Source: Colletotrichum lupini (lineage: Eukaryota; Ascomycota; Sordariomycetes; Glomerellales; Glomerellaceae). From it: a stretch of 64,000 nucleotides of DNA. A model generated the notes under the pieces. It was not told where the DNA came from and did not search any database. It saw only the letters and a program-made list of their open reading frames with translations. The translations under genes were made by a program, and so were the position numbers. This document shows positions 1 through 11,190 of this stretch, in pieces (position 1 is the first letter of the stretch; each line of letters begins with the position of its first letter). The stretch spans positions 682,001 through 746,000 of the forward strand of contig NC_064679.1 in the NCBI RefSeq assembly GCF_023278565.1. The letters are read 5' to 3'.

Positions 1-704
1 TTGAGAGATGTTGAACACAGCTCGACGGGTGAGGGTGAAAACCGTGTCACCTAAGATGGCAGCTAGTCTCTTGAACTGCGGCCGGACTTCGTTGAACCCT
101 GCGGTTCTGAACGGCGATCCTTCAGAAGGGCGGGCAGCGTAAGTGCCTACTAAGTCCTTGATCTGCTGCGGGGAGGCATTTTTGAAGTAGAGTTCGCCGA
201 GGTATTCTTCAACCTCTCGAGTCCTGGTGATGTTCGGTTGGAACAAAGCGAAAAGGGTGCCCTCGTCTTCTTGATCTCCTAAAATGAAGGGCACCTTGGG
301 GAGCTTCCCAGAAGTAGCAAATACTTCTGGGCTTGACACTATGTTCTTCCCGTCAGGTCTCGGGAGGTAGGAAAGCGCCACTGAGCTGTAACTCAGAAGG
401 CCTGGCACAGAGTTTGCAGCTTTGCGCATGTCCTAGCCGCATATGTCAGCCATAAAAGTCAGAGATAGAGGTACGCTAGATAGCCTTACATCGTAAGAGA
501 GATCTCGCAGGCACTTTAATCGATCAGGCGCTCCATCACATCCGGCAGCAGACAGAACCTTGTTATAAACCTTTGTGGCTTTAGGAGAGTCCATTGGATC
601 AGTCGGAACAGCAGATCCGGAGTTCATTATGGCACCGCGGAAGAGGGCCTTGCTATTGCGTGTGATGTTGCCGTTGTAGAGAGAGAGTTGACTGAAGATT
701 GATA

Positions 705-734
705 AGTCGACCTACCCCCTTTTGGCCACCCCAT
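705..734 (+). repeat. Left terminal inverted repeat of the Tc1/mariner-like element
   Basis: Begins AGTCGACC immediately after the TA at 703-704. It pairs with the reverse complement of 2528-2557 with only C/T differences. Confidence 0.8.
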
Positions 735-2527
735 CAAAACATAGTATTAAAACATCGCTACTAACTACACTTAATTAATTAACTATCTTCTACTGCTATA
801 ATAATATAGTTATTATTCTCCTTAGGTAATTCGACCCCTGCGAGTCGACTAGGACTAATTAAATAGTCACTAAAGTCTTTTTAAGCTCTCTATATATCCT
901 AAATACTCGTAAACTTCGTATTTAAGTTTATTAGTATACTCTTTTTTTTCCGCGGCCTTAATTAGTTAACTTTAGCTTTTAAAACTCGAATATAGTACTA
1001 AGATATTACTAAATAGTAAGCTTACTTATTAAATACCTTTTTTATTTTTTTAAATAGTAGTCGTTAAGTATTATAATTTAGACTAAGCTCTATAAATAAC
1101 TTTAATTAATTATAGAGCTCGCTAGCCTTTTTAAGTATTAATTAGTTAATAATAGACGCTACTAATACCTAGTTAATAGCTTTTCTAGTATTACTAGTTA
1201 TTTACTTAGTATTTGCGGTCTTTTTAATTAGTATAACTAGGTTAAATAGGACTATTAAATTAGTAAGTAGTCTAGCTATGTTAGGGGAATATAGTTTAGT
1301 TACTTTTTACCTATTTTATATATTTAATAATATTAAACTAGCTAAACGAGCTTTTTAATAGTAGCTTAAGAAGTACTACTTTTTAATAATAATAGGATTG
1401 TTTACTATATCCTCCTTACTAAGCTCTTTTTTATACTTAAACTTAATAAGTCTAAAAATAGTTATATTTAACGGCTAGAGGATATAGGAAGTATATAGTA
1501 ATAAAAATAGTAAGTAGACGTTATTTTTATAGTATTCTTATATAAATTTTATTATTATATAACTCTTATAGCTATTTAGAATTAATAGTTAAGGCTTATT
1601 AAGTATACTAAGCCCCCTAAGGGGGGGGGTCTTAGTTTATAATAAGAATACTATTTTTAACTACTTAAGGGCAGTCTTATTAATTATTTAATTATTATTT
1701 ATTACTATAAACTCCTAACTAGTATAAGGGTTAAGTTTAAGTAAAAACTATTACTATTATACCGACTTTCCTTTATATATAATTAGTAGTTTAATAGCTC
1801 GACTATTAATAAAAATATACTTAATTATAAATACTTAAATACGCGAACTAGGCTCTTTTTTTTATATTATTATAATCTCTATTTTACTTAAAACTAGGCT
1901 ATTAAATCCCTTACCCTCTAGGATACTAATCATATTTATATTATACCTATTAGCCTATTTAATATTACTAATCTTTAATATATTAAGTAATTTAAATTAT
2001 AACTTAATTATATTAATAGTAGCCCTATTTAGACGCCTCGAATCGATAGTACGACTTCTCTAGATTTTAATTAATAAGTTCCTCTTTAAAAAAGCGTCTA
2101 TTTATCTTTTTTTAAAAGGATTTATATCCTCCTAGGATTTTAAAACTTACTTAGTAAATTTTATAAGCTATTTATAAGTTAATATAACGCTTAGATTATA
2201 TTAAATACGAACTTATTAAGCTAGTTAGTTTTTTTCTTATAAAAGAAGTTTCTAGAGGTTTATGAATATTATTACCCTTATTTAGTAGCCTCTCTTATAA
2301 TTACGAAGAGTTAACTTTAGAACTCCGAACTTAATCGAGGCCCGATTAACTAAGAGACCTCTTTTAATAGCTTTAAGAACCCGAATAACTTTATTTTTAA
2401 TATACGAGACTATTATATATTAATAAATAAGTATATAAAAAAGAATTATATTTGGACGATTTTTGTAATTATTATGGTAGTTTGAAAATCGTGGGTAGGG
2501 TTTTAATGCGGTGGCTGGGATGGAGAA

Positions 2528-2557
2528 ATAGGGTGGCCAAAAGGGGGTGGGTCGACT
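2528..2557 (-). repeat. Right terminal inverted repeat of the Tc1/mariner-like element
   Basis: Read on the minus strand it starts AGTCGACC and contains TTTTGGCCACCC, mirroring the left end. The second TA is at 2558-2559. Confidence 0.8.
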
Positions 2558-3366
2558 TATAGCGCCAGCCGACTCTCCCCATAGAGTGACCTTGTCCGGG
2601 TCGCCACTAGAAGACAAGCAATCAGCATCTTTGACTTTTTCATTTTGGTTCAGAGGGACTTTGAGACCTACCCAAAGCTAGCAATGTTGTCCTGGACCCA
2701 TTCTAGTCCCATTCGTTGGTCCAGAAGACCGGCGTTAGAGCTGCCTTCCTGCATGAGGTCCTTGCCCGGCATGAATCCCCAAGCACCCACACGGTAGTTA
2801 ACTGCTACGAAAACGAATGGCTTGCCGGTAGACATCCCTTCTGCGATAAGTCCAGCACCATTGTATATGGAGGTGCTGCCTAGTTCAAACCCACCGCCAA
2901 ATATCCAATACATCACCGGTAGCTTATCTCCCTCTTTGGTTCCGGCGGGGCGTTGCACATTAATAGTGAGACAGTCTTCTTGCCCAACGGCTAGGTTCTT
3001 GAGAATGGGTAGATTGAGGACCTTATCGAGAAGGTCTGGAGGGATAAGAGGCGAGCCAAAGTCTGGTTGTAGGATGAACTGCGGGCATGACTCTGGTTGT
3101 TCTGTGGTGGCATCGACTTCGCCCATGGCTTCGGTAAGCCGTACAGGTGGCTTGAACCTCAAGTCTCCAATGGGAGGCCTGGCAAAGGGGATCCCATTAA
3201 ATGATTCAACTTCACCAGCCTTGGCTCCAAGAAATCCTTTCGTTGTACCTTTCAGGTTTGCTTGAGGTGCCTTGATGGTGACTCGAGGGGTTCCACCGCC
3301 CCCTTGCTGTGGTGCAGCCCATGTCTGAGCACATAGAGAGACGAAGACCAAGGTCGAAATAATCAT

Positions 3367-4374
3367 GATGAGGTAGCAAAGTATGCAAGAGCGGAGAAAG
3401 GCTCATCTGGCTTGTTCTCATCCTTCCACTAAGGCGAATCCATCGATCCAAATGGGGTTGTGGCGGCGGATTGGGATCGATATATGGCGCGATGGTCATT
3501 ACGCCTGGAGCTTGTCTTCGGAATGGATGGAAAGGCAATGACTTCATTACGATCGATGAACCAAGATTCCATCGCTGCCGTCTTGGTTTGTCCAATGAGC
3601 TTAATTCCAGATGAACCAGGTAGCGCCGCGCGGGAGGTAGCGATATGGCGGACACTGTAGGTTATTCTTCGCATCGCATGGCCCGAAACGGAAGTGTTTC
3701 TAAAATTTGACAGCATTCCAAGATAGGAGGCTGCTCGTTGAACCTCTCAAGAACTTCAACAAGGGGCTCTCCCTACAACTCGATCCCATGGGTGGAAGCA
3801 CGTTTCTCTCCACCCTCGGCAGCGAGATCACATATGATGGGTCGGCAGCTGTCACGCGATTATGCTATCAGATGGCTGCGACTTGGGATACGACCTTGGA
3901 TGAATGAGTAGTGTAATGTAGACGGGGGCGGGGGGGGGGGGGGGCACAAGGGCTGAAATCGGCCTGAATTGGCTGCATCGGCTACATTGGAGATAGTGTT
4001 AATTAAAGCATCGTCGCCGAATCAGGCAGAAACTTATGTTCTGCGACGGTCTGTGTTGCGAGGATTCGAGGGAGATCAGACGAAGACCGCTTCAGCCAAT
4101 CTAGGATCCGAATCATCATACTTCCGAATTCGTGTTCGGCACCGTAATTTAAGTAGTATTGGGAGACAGATATCGGGGAGCGCTGATAGCTGAAGCGAAG
4201 CTTCGTCAACGTCTTGGAAGTGTCAATCATTGCCAGCTTCCAGGGAGATGCTGGCTAACTTGTGTACTCTTGACGCTACACAGAATCATTGGGAGAAGGC
4301 TAAAAGAAAGATCTGATTGGCTCTACCTTCATTACTATTCAAAGGTTATCTAGATCCTTCCCTGCGCGGCCGAC
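3367..4374. other. Intergenic region between the esterase and the reductase
   Basis: Overlapping open frames occur on both strands at 3429-3716 but none resembles a known protein or has a convincing start. The only distinctive element is a run of 15 G at 3930-3944, preceded by GGGGGC. The reductase's 3' flank lies at the right end. Confidence 0.5.
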
Positions 4375-5646
4375 TTAGACATGTCCCGAGATGGCCTTGG
4401 GTTGGTACAGTTCTTCAAGGTACTTCTCCTCCTCATCGGTTAGGACCTTGCCGTCAGCAGTGATTGCTTGGTCGATTCTCTCGACGCTACTGAAGCCGAT
4501 AATGGGGCTCGTAATTCGTTTGTTGATCCATGCAAGAGCCACATGGGACATGGGCCAGTCCCGCTTCTCCGCAATCTCCTGAACTCGCTTGATGATGGTC
4601 AGGTCCGGCTCCACCGTTCCATGGCTTCCGGGCTGACCCTCCTTCTCGGTCTTGCTGCGAGAGGTGGAGCCGAAGTCCTTTGGTGGTCGGGCTAGGTGAC
4701 CACGGCCTAGTTGATGTCACCCATTAGCGTGAGCCGAACCTGAATGTGAGGGCCATTGACTTACAGAGAGGAGCCCACGGAATGAGTCCGACTCCAGTGT
4801 CGTTACAGAATCGGTTCATCTCCCTTTCTTCTTCGCGATACAATAGATTGTATTGATTTTGCATGCTCACGAACTTCGTCCAACCATTCTTCTCAGCGGT
4901 GAACTGCATCTGGGCAAATTGAGTACCCCACATGCTGCTGGCACCGATGTACCGAACCTTCCCCGTCTGCACCAAGTCGTGCAGCGTCTTCATCGTTTCT
5001 TCTACGGGTGTTCTGGGGTCAAATCTGTGGATCTGGAGAAGATCGATGTACGGAGTGTCCAGTCTCTTCAAGGACGCCTCCACCTGGTTGAAGATAGAAG
5101 CTCTAGACAAACCCCACTGGTTTTGGTAGTCCTTCGATTTGTTGATTTCCTCGCGGTAGTTGAAGTGACGAGTCTCTACAATGTGAGAAATTCGTCAGCG
5201 ATGCGACCATGATTGTCACAGCATCAAGTACCGAGTCACATACCAGGCTCTTCACCGACAGCAAAGAAACACTTGGTCAAAATGACCACCTTCTCGCGGG
5301 GGATGTTGTATTTCTTCAGGGCCTTGGCAATCGTCCGCTCGGATGCGCCATTCGAGTATGCGTTGGCGGTATCCCAAGTATTCAATCCCCGATCGTAAGC
5401 CGCCTTCAGAAGCGGAAGTGCCTACATGTTATGTTTCTTAGCCACGCTGGTCGATGATCATCGCGTAAGCGTTCAGTATACCTCATCCTCATTCAGAGCC
5501 CAGTCGATGGACTGAGAGTCTCCAAAACTCATACAGCCAAAAATGGGAACTGAGACACGCAATCCGGACTTTCCGAGCTGGCGGTACTCGACCTTGGTGC
5601 TCTCGATACTTTCCCTCAGGCGTGCTGGGAGCTCCTTAGATGCCAT
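4375..5646 (-). CDS. Aldo/keto reductase, four exons
   Basis: NADPH-dependent carbonyl reductase of the fungal aldo/keto reductase group related to yeast AAD proteins and the bacterial YakC type. Exons are 5646-5482, 5421-5244, 5175-4765 and 4706-4375, joined by GT...AG introns of 60, 68 and 58 bp, giving 361 residues. The start was chosen at [10 protein letters not shown] because upstream in-frame sequence looks non-coding. Visible family features are [11 protein letters not shown] near the N terminus, [15 protein letters not shown] (catalytic Asp and Tyr), VVILTKCFF (catalytic Lys), [11 protein letters not shown] (catalytic His), [11 protein letters not shown], and WAPLCRGHLARP of the NADP-binding region. 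Length is typical and all four catalytic residues are present, so the enzyme should be active in the cytosol. The natural substrate cannot be told from sequence. Confidence 0.92.
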
Positions 5647-6379
5647 TGCTGCGAGTTGTGCTGAACTTTTGATGAGTAAGTCGTTGTACGGGTGAATATG
5701 ATCTGCTGAGACCGGCTGGCAGGCAATTGTTGGATTGAAAATTTGTAGACGGTTGTGAAGGGCAGAGAGATGGTCTAAATAGCTACGTTGCCAGCACAAA
5801 CGTCATCAAGCCCGATCGCGACATACTTTGGAGCGGTCACAGCGCGGGTCGGTGATGGAACCGAGAAGCGAAGAGCTACCCCGCACTGCGCTGATCACTG
5901 GCCTACCTCTTTTAGCCCACCATCTGGTGCAGCTTGCTGACCATCAGAGCATTGGTGATTCGGAATTAGCTCTTAAACTAAGCTTGAGCTGTGGTCACCA
6001 TGCAAGGGCATTGAAATCGATGACTGGTCCTGAATAAGCTCCTCTGCCCCTGATTAGGAGCCGGACTTAGGATATATCCCATCGACTGCTACAAGGCGAC
6101 AGTACATCCGAGTGCGGGGGAAGAACTAATCAGGCGTTATTCCGATTTATTTCTACTATATCCGCAAATTAAAAAATTCATATCTCAGAGAATTTGGAGA
6201 AAAGCTGGAGACCATTGTATTGTCGCCTTGTAGCAGTCGATGGGATAAACTCCGCCGTCCACCAGGAAGACTGGCAATACGTTGTCACATCCGTTTCGCT
6301 TGGGGCTGTGGTTGTTGGCAAGGGCCATTATGCCCAACGATTGAAAAATGGCTTGTATTGAGGGAAGAAGTTAGCATCT
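5647..6379. other. Intergenic region holding a MITE-like inverted repeat
   Basis: Lies between the divergently oriented upstream side of the reductase and the 3' end of the small secreted gene. Apart from the inverted repeat at 6075-6247 I see no gene. Confidence 0.5.
6075..6247. repeat. Perfect 27-bp inverted repeat, MITE candidate
   Basis: Bases 6075-6101 are the exact reverse complement of 6221-6247, with 119 bp between them; pairing continues a few bases inward after one mismatch. The outermost pairs are TA at both ends (6075-6076 and 6246-6247), as expected for a non-autonomous Tc1/mariner-like element with TCCCATCGACTGC termini. There is no coding capacity. A long hairpin of other origin cannot be excluded without more copies. 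Confidence 0.6.
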
Positions 6380-6909
6380 CTAACTGAAGCACTCCTCAAA
6401 AGTTCCCACAAATGGTCCAGCGCCACTGGGGTCGTTGTTAGGTTCGCAAGCACCGCGAGTGCTGCAGGTTCCTCTACCATTGTTACAAGCAGCGCCAGCA
6501 TTGACTTCAGCATCCTGGTTACCACCTCCCAAGATGAAGTCGTCGACTTGAGATCGTCCGTTTCCAGTCTGACATTCCTTGAAGTTACCGACAAACGGGC
6601 CAGCGCCGCTCGGGTCGTTATTAGGCTCGCATCGTCCGCCTTTGCAAAAACCCCGGCCGTTGTTACAACTTTCTAGAAGTTTCATTAGTTTTGGCTTAGT
6701 TCAACCCCCATTTACACAGTTCAATCATATCTTATCGGGCACGGGAGTCAATTCGAGCAAGTCGGTTACCAAGTGATAGCCGATTCATTTGTTCCAGCGA
6801 ACGAGGACACCAAAGTCGACCCTTACTACGGATAGGAGGCGAAATACTTACGGGCCAATACCGAGCTCGCTAGAAGCGTCAGGCAAGCTGTCAGAGTAAT
6901 TAGCCGCAT
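6380..6909 (-). CDS. Small secreted cysteine-rich protein with two tandem repeats (effector candidate)
   Basis: Exon 1 (6909-6852) encodes a clear signal peptide, MRLITLTACLTLLASSVLA, ending at a GTAAGT donor. A 179-bp intron (6851-6673) with acceptor TTCTAG leads into exon 2 (6672-6380). The product is 116 residues, about 97 after signal cleavage. It consists of two nearly identical units of about 33 residues, each running CNNGRG-x-C...CEPNNDPSGAGPFVG-x-F-x-EC, separated by a linker of about 30 residues (SQVDDFILGGGNQD...). Each unit has four cysteines with the same spacing, so two small disulfide-bonded modules are likely. I do not recognise the family. Secretion, small size and cysteine content are features of fungal effector or adhesion proteins, but no function follows from that. 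The upstream exon was identified by splice sites and the signal peptide; the phase agrees. Confidence 0.78.
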
Positions 6910-8793
6910 TTTGAGGCATGAAGAGACGTAGATGAGATGAGAGGTATTTAATAACAGATGATTGAATAGATGCTAACGAGATAGGTGGTACGAAATATGG
7001 CTCTGCGATTCTGTACCAGACAAATGAGAATAATATGAATGAAGTCCAATCGAGGGATGAATGAGATATTTTCTTTGGATAAGAGGGAAGTTGTAGCCAA
7101 ATTTATCTCCAGTGGCCGATCCAGATTTGTCCTTTAGTGGGTTCTTGAAATTCTCTTACCATGCCAATGTTCCAGAATCTTGGCAAATCCGAGGTTGACT
7201 CAGGGATTGATTCAGGAGATCTTAGTCTGTCATCCCATTTGTTCTCGGTGTGATCGCTTTCAACGGGAAATATAGCCCTATTTTACGTATTCGGTATCGT
7301 AAAAGGCATCCTTTGACCTGTCTGACACGTTGTCCCGTCACATAGTCACCTTGTGGGGTTCGGGGGGATCTACGCAATGTTCTAGGTCAGTCTGATCGCC
7401 GTTAAGATGACATGCTATGATCTGCCTGACATGGAGTTTCCAGTAGTTTCATTGGACCGTTCATATGAAACTCAAAGAATCTCGTGAAGCTCGAATTAGC
7501 TTTGTTACTAGGGTCGAGGATACCTTGTTTCAGTGATTAGGAGCTGTTGCACATCGAAACCGCAGCATTCGGACTGCACCGTCAATGATCTCGCCTGCAA
7601 ATAACAGACTATAGGGATAGCGTGCACAATCCCTCCCACAGTGAATATTATCTCGTTAATGGCATGCGTCAAAATATGTCTGCTACGAGGCGTTGCACCA
7701 GCTGAAATGAATACCGAGCCAGGCCTCGGCTTTCACGACCAAGATTTGCATCAATGCCACCAACTGAAACTCCGTTCAATACGAAGCGCGTGTACAGGTC
7801 ACTTGTTCAAAAAGACAGAGGTTCTGCAACCTAAGTGATAGTAGTTACACCTCACCTCACACCAGGGCAGCAGCGACTGTAAGATAATGAACTTGCCTTA
7901 GAGCCGGAAACGAAGAGTAATAGTAGGGAGCCCTCGTCTTCGGGCTCAACTTTGCCCATTTTCATCTGTACTTGCACGCCTTTTCGCAAAGTCATCTCAT
8001 ATTTAAACACCATAGCTGGTCAGTGGACTTAGTAGGTCCTGACGGACACGTTGCCAATGTCGGTTGCCAGTGTTCAGCATGTGTACAAAGCGAACGGAAA
8101 CCACGTTGCTAACATTGCTGCTTCCCATCTCGAATCTGGCACTGTAGGGAAATGACGAGAGATCTGTTGTTAGATCCCCCTTACCCCCTGCTAAATCGGT
8201 AATAGTACGCTGGTAACTCTTCAGGGCCGTAGCGTTGTACTATTTCTGGCTCTGGTTACTAGCTACTAGCAACGAGCCATGTTGCAATCTCTGTCACCAG
8301 AACACAAAGGCAGAACGGATGTCATATCATTACTCTCTGCCGCTTTCTTCTCAATGCAGAGCTGCAGCAATAACTGAACGTGGCATTTGTCAGATGCCCC
8401 TCAATCGCTGTCCTAGACTAGGTAGACGACAATGCTACTTCTTCTATCGTTGTTGTGCCAGCGAGCCAGCCTCCTCCACTTTTCGCGAACCTTAATAACT
8501 CGATGTCAATAGGTATACGACACAGGGAAGAAGCTCACAGAGGCCAACTGCTGTTAGGTCTAAAAGATGAATTGCTAAATCTGCCCCTCCCTCGAAGTGT
8601 ACTCTCAGCGCTCTATATATACCTGAGCTGCTCCTTTGTTGCTTGGTCCTCCTCCTATTGCCTCTTATACTATCCCCTATCCGGCGGAGCCTGACACTCG
8701 ACCCTCCCCCCCCTTCTTCTCTAACCTTTTCTGCTTTCCCATCCTCTTCCTCGCCGGGATGATCTCTTTGGCCCTCCATACTTACTGCTTGAG
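6910..8793. other. Gene-poor region
   Basis: No frame here has a recognisable motif, signal peptide or codon pattern. The left end is the upstream region of the small secreted gene; the right end, with a CTCTATATATACC segment near 8610 and a pyrimidine-rich stretch near 8700, probably held the promoter of the AMN1-like relic. Confidence 0.45.
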
Positions 8794-10003
8794 ATGCCTC
8801 CAATTCGGACAGCAAAGTCTTCCGCAGCGAAGAAGTCTGGCTCTGTTGCAGCCTTCTTCGTAAAGGTAGACAGAAACAAAGCTCTAGCTCGCGCTATCAA
8901 AGTCCAGCCAAAGGCACCAAAGACGCCAGAACGCCTCAACATGTAGAACCCCCGCTAATGTCACAATCGACCACAGCGCTAGCCTCTTCAATGACAACAA
9001 CAACGACGGACTCTTCGAGTCCACCTGAGGAAGGATACGACGTCATCGACTTGGTGACGACGGACAAAGTGGGCTTGCCTGACCCGGTGCCTCAGACAGT
9101 CACTGTTCCTTCTGAGCCCCAGCCGTCAAAATCAAGAGCATCATCAATCCAGCAATTGAAACACATCAGGCGCCCAGACACTCAGAAGGGCACTAAGGGT
9201 ATCCTTTTCCAAGGCAATCGGAGTTGGGAAACGGAACATCTAAACAGACTGGGATCTTCGACAAGACAAATTATTCTCGGGACCGAAACGCAACTGACAC
9301 GGTAAGTTAATATCTAATGACGCATATCCCATTCACCCTCGGCCAGTTCGATTGTAGAAGGAATAAGATTTGATTTTCTGCTCATGGCACCGCTTAACTC
9401 AGTAGCGTTGCATCTGCTTACCATTGTCCCCAGCGAAATCATCGACGACCTCATCTCTTTTCCCAAAGTTTGCCGTAACCTGTGGCACATTGAATTCCTA
9501 CACTTGTACGACAGCTATCATCCCGATAACCACGCCAGAGACTTGACGGACGACACTATCGTGAGGCTGGCGGCGGCGTGCCCTAATCTTCGTTCTGTCA
9601 AATTGCGGACTACCACCCAATTGGGACACAGATCTTTGATCGCATTCTGTCAACATTGTCCAGGACTGGAGCACTTGCAGATAACTGGCTAAGCTGCCAA
9701 TAGAACTCTCTTCGTGCACGAAGAATTCTTTGTGAGCTAGCGAGACAGCCCAGCTGGGCTCCCGAGCTCAGGAAGGTTGTGCTCTACGCTTATGGTGGTT
9801 GGCTTTGCGGGCCTTACCTGGAGCACGTGCTTGCATTATCGTGGACGAGGCCAAGGATGTCCATAGAACTTCAAAATATTCAACTGAACAGGAAGCCGAG
9901 ATGGACGGATCCAAGGTCTTACCTTAACTCTTTCGACAGGACTGGATACGCAAATGGGAGAAAGAGATATGAGAAACATGGTGAATATCGTCCCGACGTG
10001 TAA
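8794..10003 (+). pseudogene. Decayed leucine-rich-repeat (AMN1-like) protein gene
   Basis: Several segments in different frames form one gene. An ATG at 8794 starts MPPIRTAKSSAAKKSGSVAAFF; the frame must shift by about one base near 8860 to join the Ser/Thr/Pro-rich segment that includes MSQSTTALASS (8958 onward). A 45-bp intron (9302-9346) joins RSIVEGIRFDFLLMAPLNSV and a repeat region ending ACPNLRSVKLRTTTQLG and HCPGLEHLQITG, followed by a TAA at about 9690. The C-terminal part then continues in another frame (RRILCELARQPSWAPELRKV, from about 9719) to a stop at 10003. The repeat pattern resembles RNI-like leucine-rich repeats of the AMN1 family (antagonists of mitotic exit in yeast). Two frame breaks suggest a pseudogene; sequencing error is the alternative. 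Confidence 0.5.
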
Positions 10004-11190
10004 TTTCCTCAGCACGCCGTTGGTCGTATCATCTATTGCAAAAATTCTTCTCTCAACTTATTTCAAAACTAAAGGTGATTACATGTAGGCTCAATGCAGT
10101 CTTGAGATAATTGACGTGACAGCGGCGATGTACTCAACACCTTCGACCATTGGTCCGGCTTTGGCTTTGCTACATGTACTCACGTAGTCTAGTGTGGGAA
10201 GCCAGCAAATGTTCCAACATTCTTATGGCGGTTCGCAACAGATTGTGATAAAAACTAGCCAGTGAATGCGGCCAATTAGTCAAAGTAGTTAGCTAGGCAA
10301 AAGCTCTTTTCTTTTGCTATCACGTTTGTCTAAACGCCTCATTTCTTGATACCTGCTATGAGTACACGGGCGCTTGATTTTGTTAGAGACACTTGAGCCC
10401 TTGAACGGTAGTTGGGTGTTCCTCTAGCAAAACGACTAACTAATCCCATCAATCAAGTAGTATCCATATGCGACCACAATACCAACGCGATTCGGATCAT
10501 TGGGCCCGGACAGGTGGGGGTGGTGGCAAATCTCAACAGGTCATGAGCAGATTTTGAAGAGCAACTTCGTAACTCAACGTCATGTAGCAAACTTTACAGT
10601 GATATGACGTTTTACAATACGTCTGAGCTCAAAGCATCTGATTTAAGAGTCCTAATGCAGGAGGACTTCTTCATCTTGGCTCAATCTACAGATGGCGAGC
10701 AAAGGTGAATAGATCCCTCTGTATGTTAACATTGTAAAGCCGCTTGTCACTCCAAGGATGATTCTCTGAGGCTCAATAGAAGCACTGAAAGACTCTTCGG
10801 CAGAAATGTGGCGGCCTTTCATGAGGACCAGTCTCTGAAATTTTACAGACGGCGGAACAATCAGAGCATTATGTTGATATGCGAAGTAAGAATTGAGTGA
10901 GTCACTCGAGAATGGCAAAGAAGGATAAGCGTGTTTTTTTCGCAGCGAGTTATTCAAAGGCAAATGATGCATATTGAGGCAAGCGTTGTATCAAGGCATA
11001 ACAGCCAAAAGAGCATGCTCTATTCCGTCAGGAGATGTGTTAGTCCGTGACCTAACCACCTTGTCGTATCTTCGACACGCGGAATGAGTCCTCGATTTAA
11101 GACATGGGTCACCCGTTAGTTCTTGTATGAATATCTTGTTTGCATGTTCCTACAGCACCCGTATGAACAATCGCATGCAATCAATGTAGA

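Larger units (their letters stand above)
705..2557. mobile_element. RIP-degraded Tc1/mariner (Fot1/pogo-like) DNA transposon
   Basis: The element has imperfect terminal inverted repeats of about 28-30 bp, starting AGTCGACC and containing TTTTGGCCACCC at both ends; differences between the ends are C/T transitions. It is flanked by a TA dinucleotide (703-704 and 2558-2559), the target duplication expected for Tc1/mariner elements. At 1853 bp it fits full-length fungal Fot1/pogo elements. The interior is extremely AT-rich, almost without CpA and TpG but with CpG retained, which indicates repeat-induced point mutation. No transposase frame survives, so the subfamily is inferred from size, TA target and terminal sequence only. 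Confidence 0.82.
1..3366 (-). pseudogene. Secreted type-B carboxylesterase/lipase gene split by a transposon; 3' end outside window
   Basis: The start codon at 3366-3364 opens a hydrophobic signal peptide (MIISTLVFVSLCAQTWA). Exon 1 (3366-2672) carries the family's N-terminal signature (SFNGIPFARPPIGDLRF), the EDCLTINV motif and the oxyanion-hole segment (IFGGGFELG). A 65-bp intron (2671-2607) follows, then exon 2 with the nucleophile elbow WGESAGA. Right after this motif the gene is interrupted by the element at 705-2557. Coding sequence resumes in frame at 702 (SLYNGNITRNSK, then IMNSGSAVPTDP), has a 57-bp intron (489-433) and continues open to base 1, including DQEDEGTLF, the region of the catalytic acid. 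Alpha/beta-hydrolases of this family are usually about 550 residues and hydrolyse esters outside the cell. The catalytic histidine should lie beyond the left edge. Apart from the insertion I see no stop or frameshift, so the disruption looks recent or the element may be removable. Family assignment is secure; substrate is unknown. Confidence 0.88.

Noticed and set aside
705..2557. Possible transposase remnant in the interior of the element
   Set aside because: RIP has removed every long frame; no transposase motif can be read with confidence.
3429..3716. Overlapping frames on both strands upstream of the esterase
   Set aside because: Neither has a protein-like composition; they lie in the esterase promoter.
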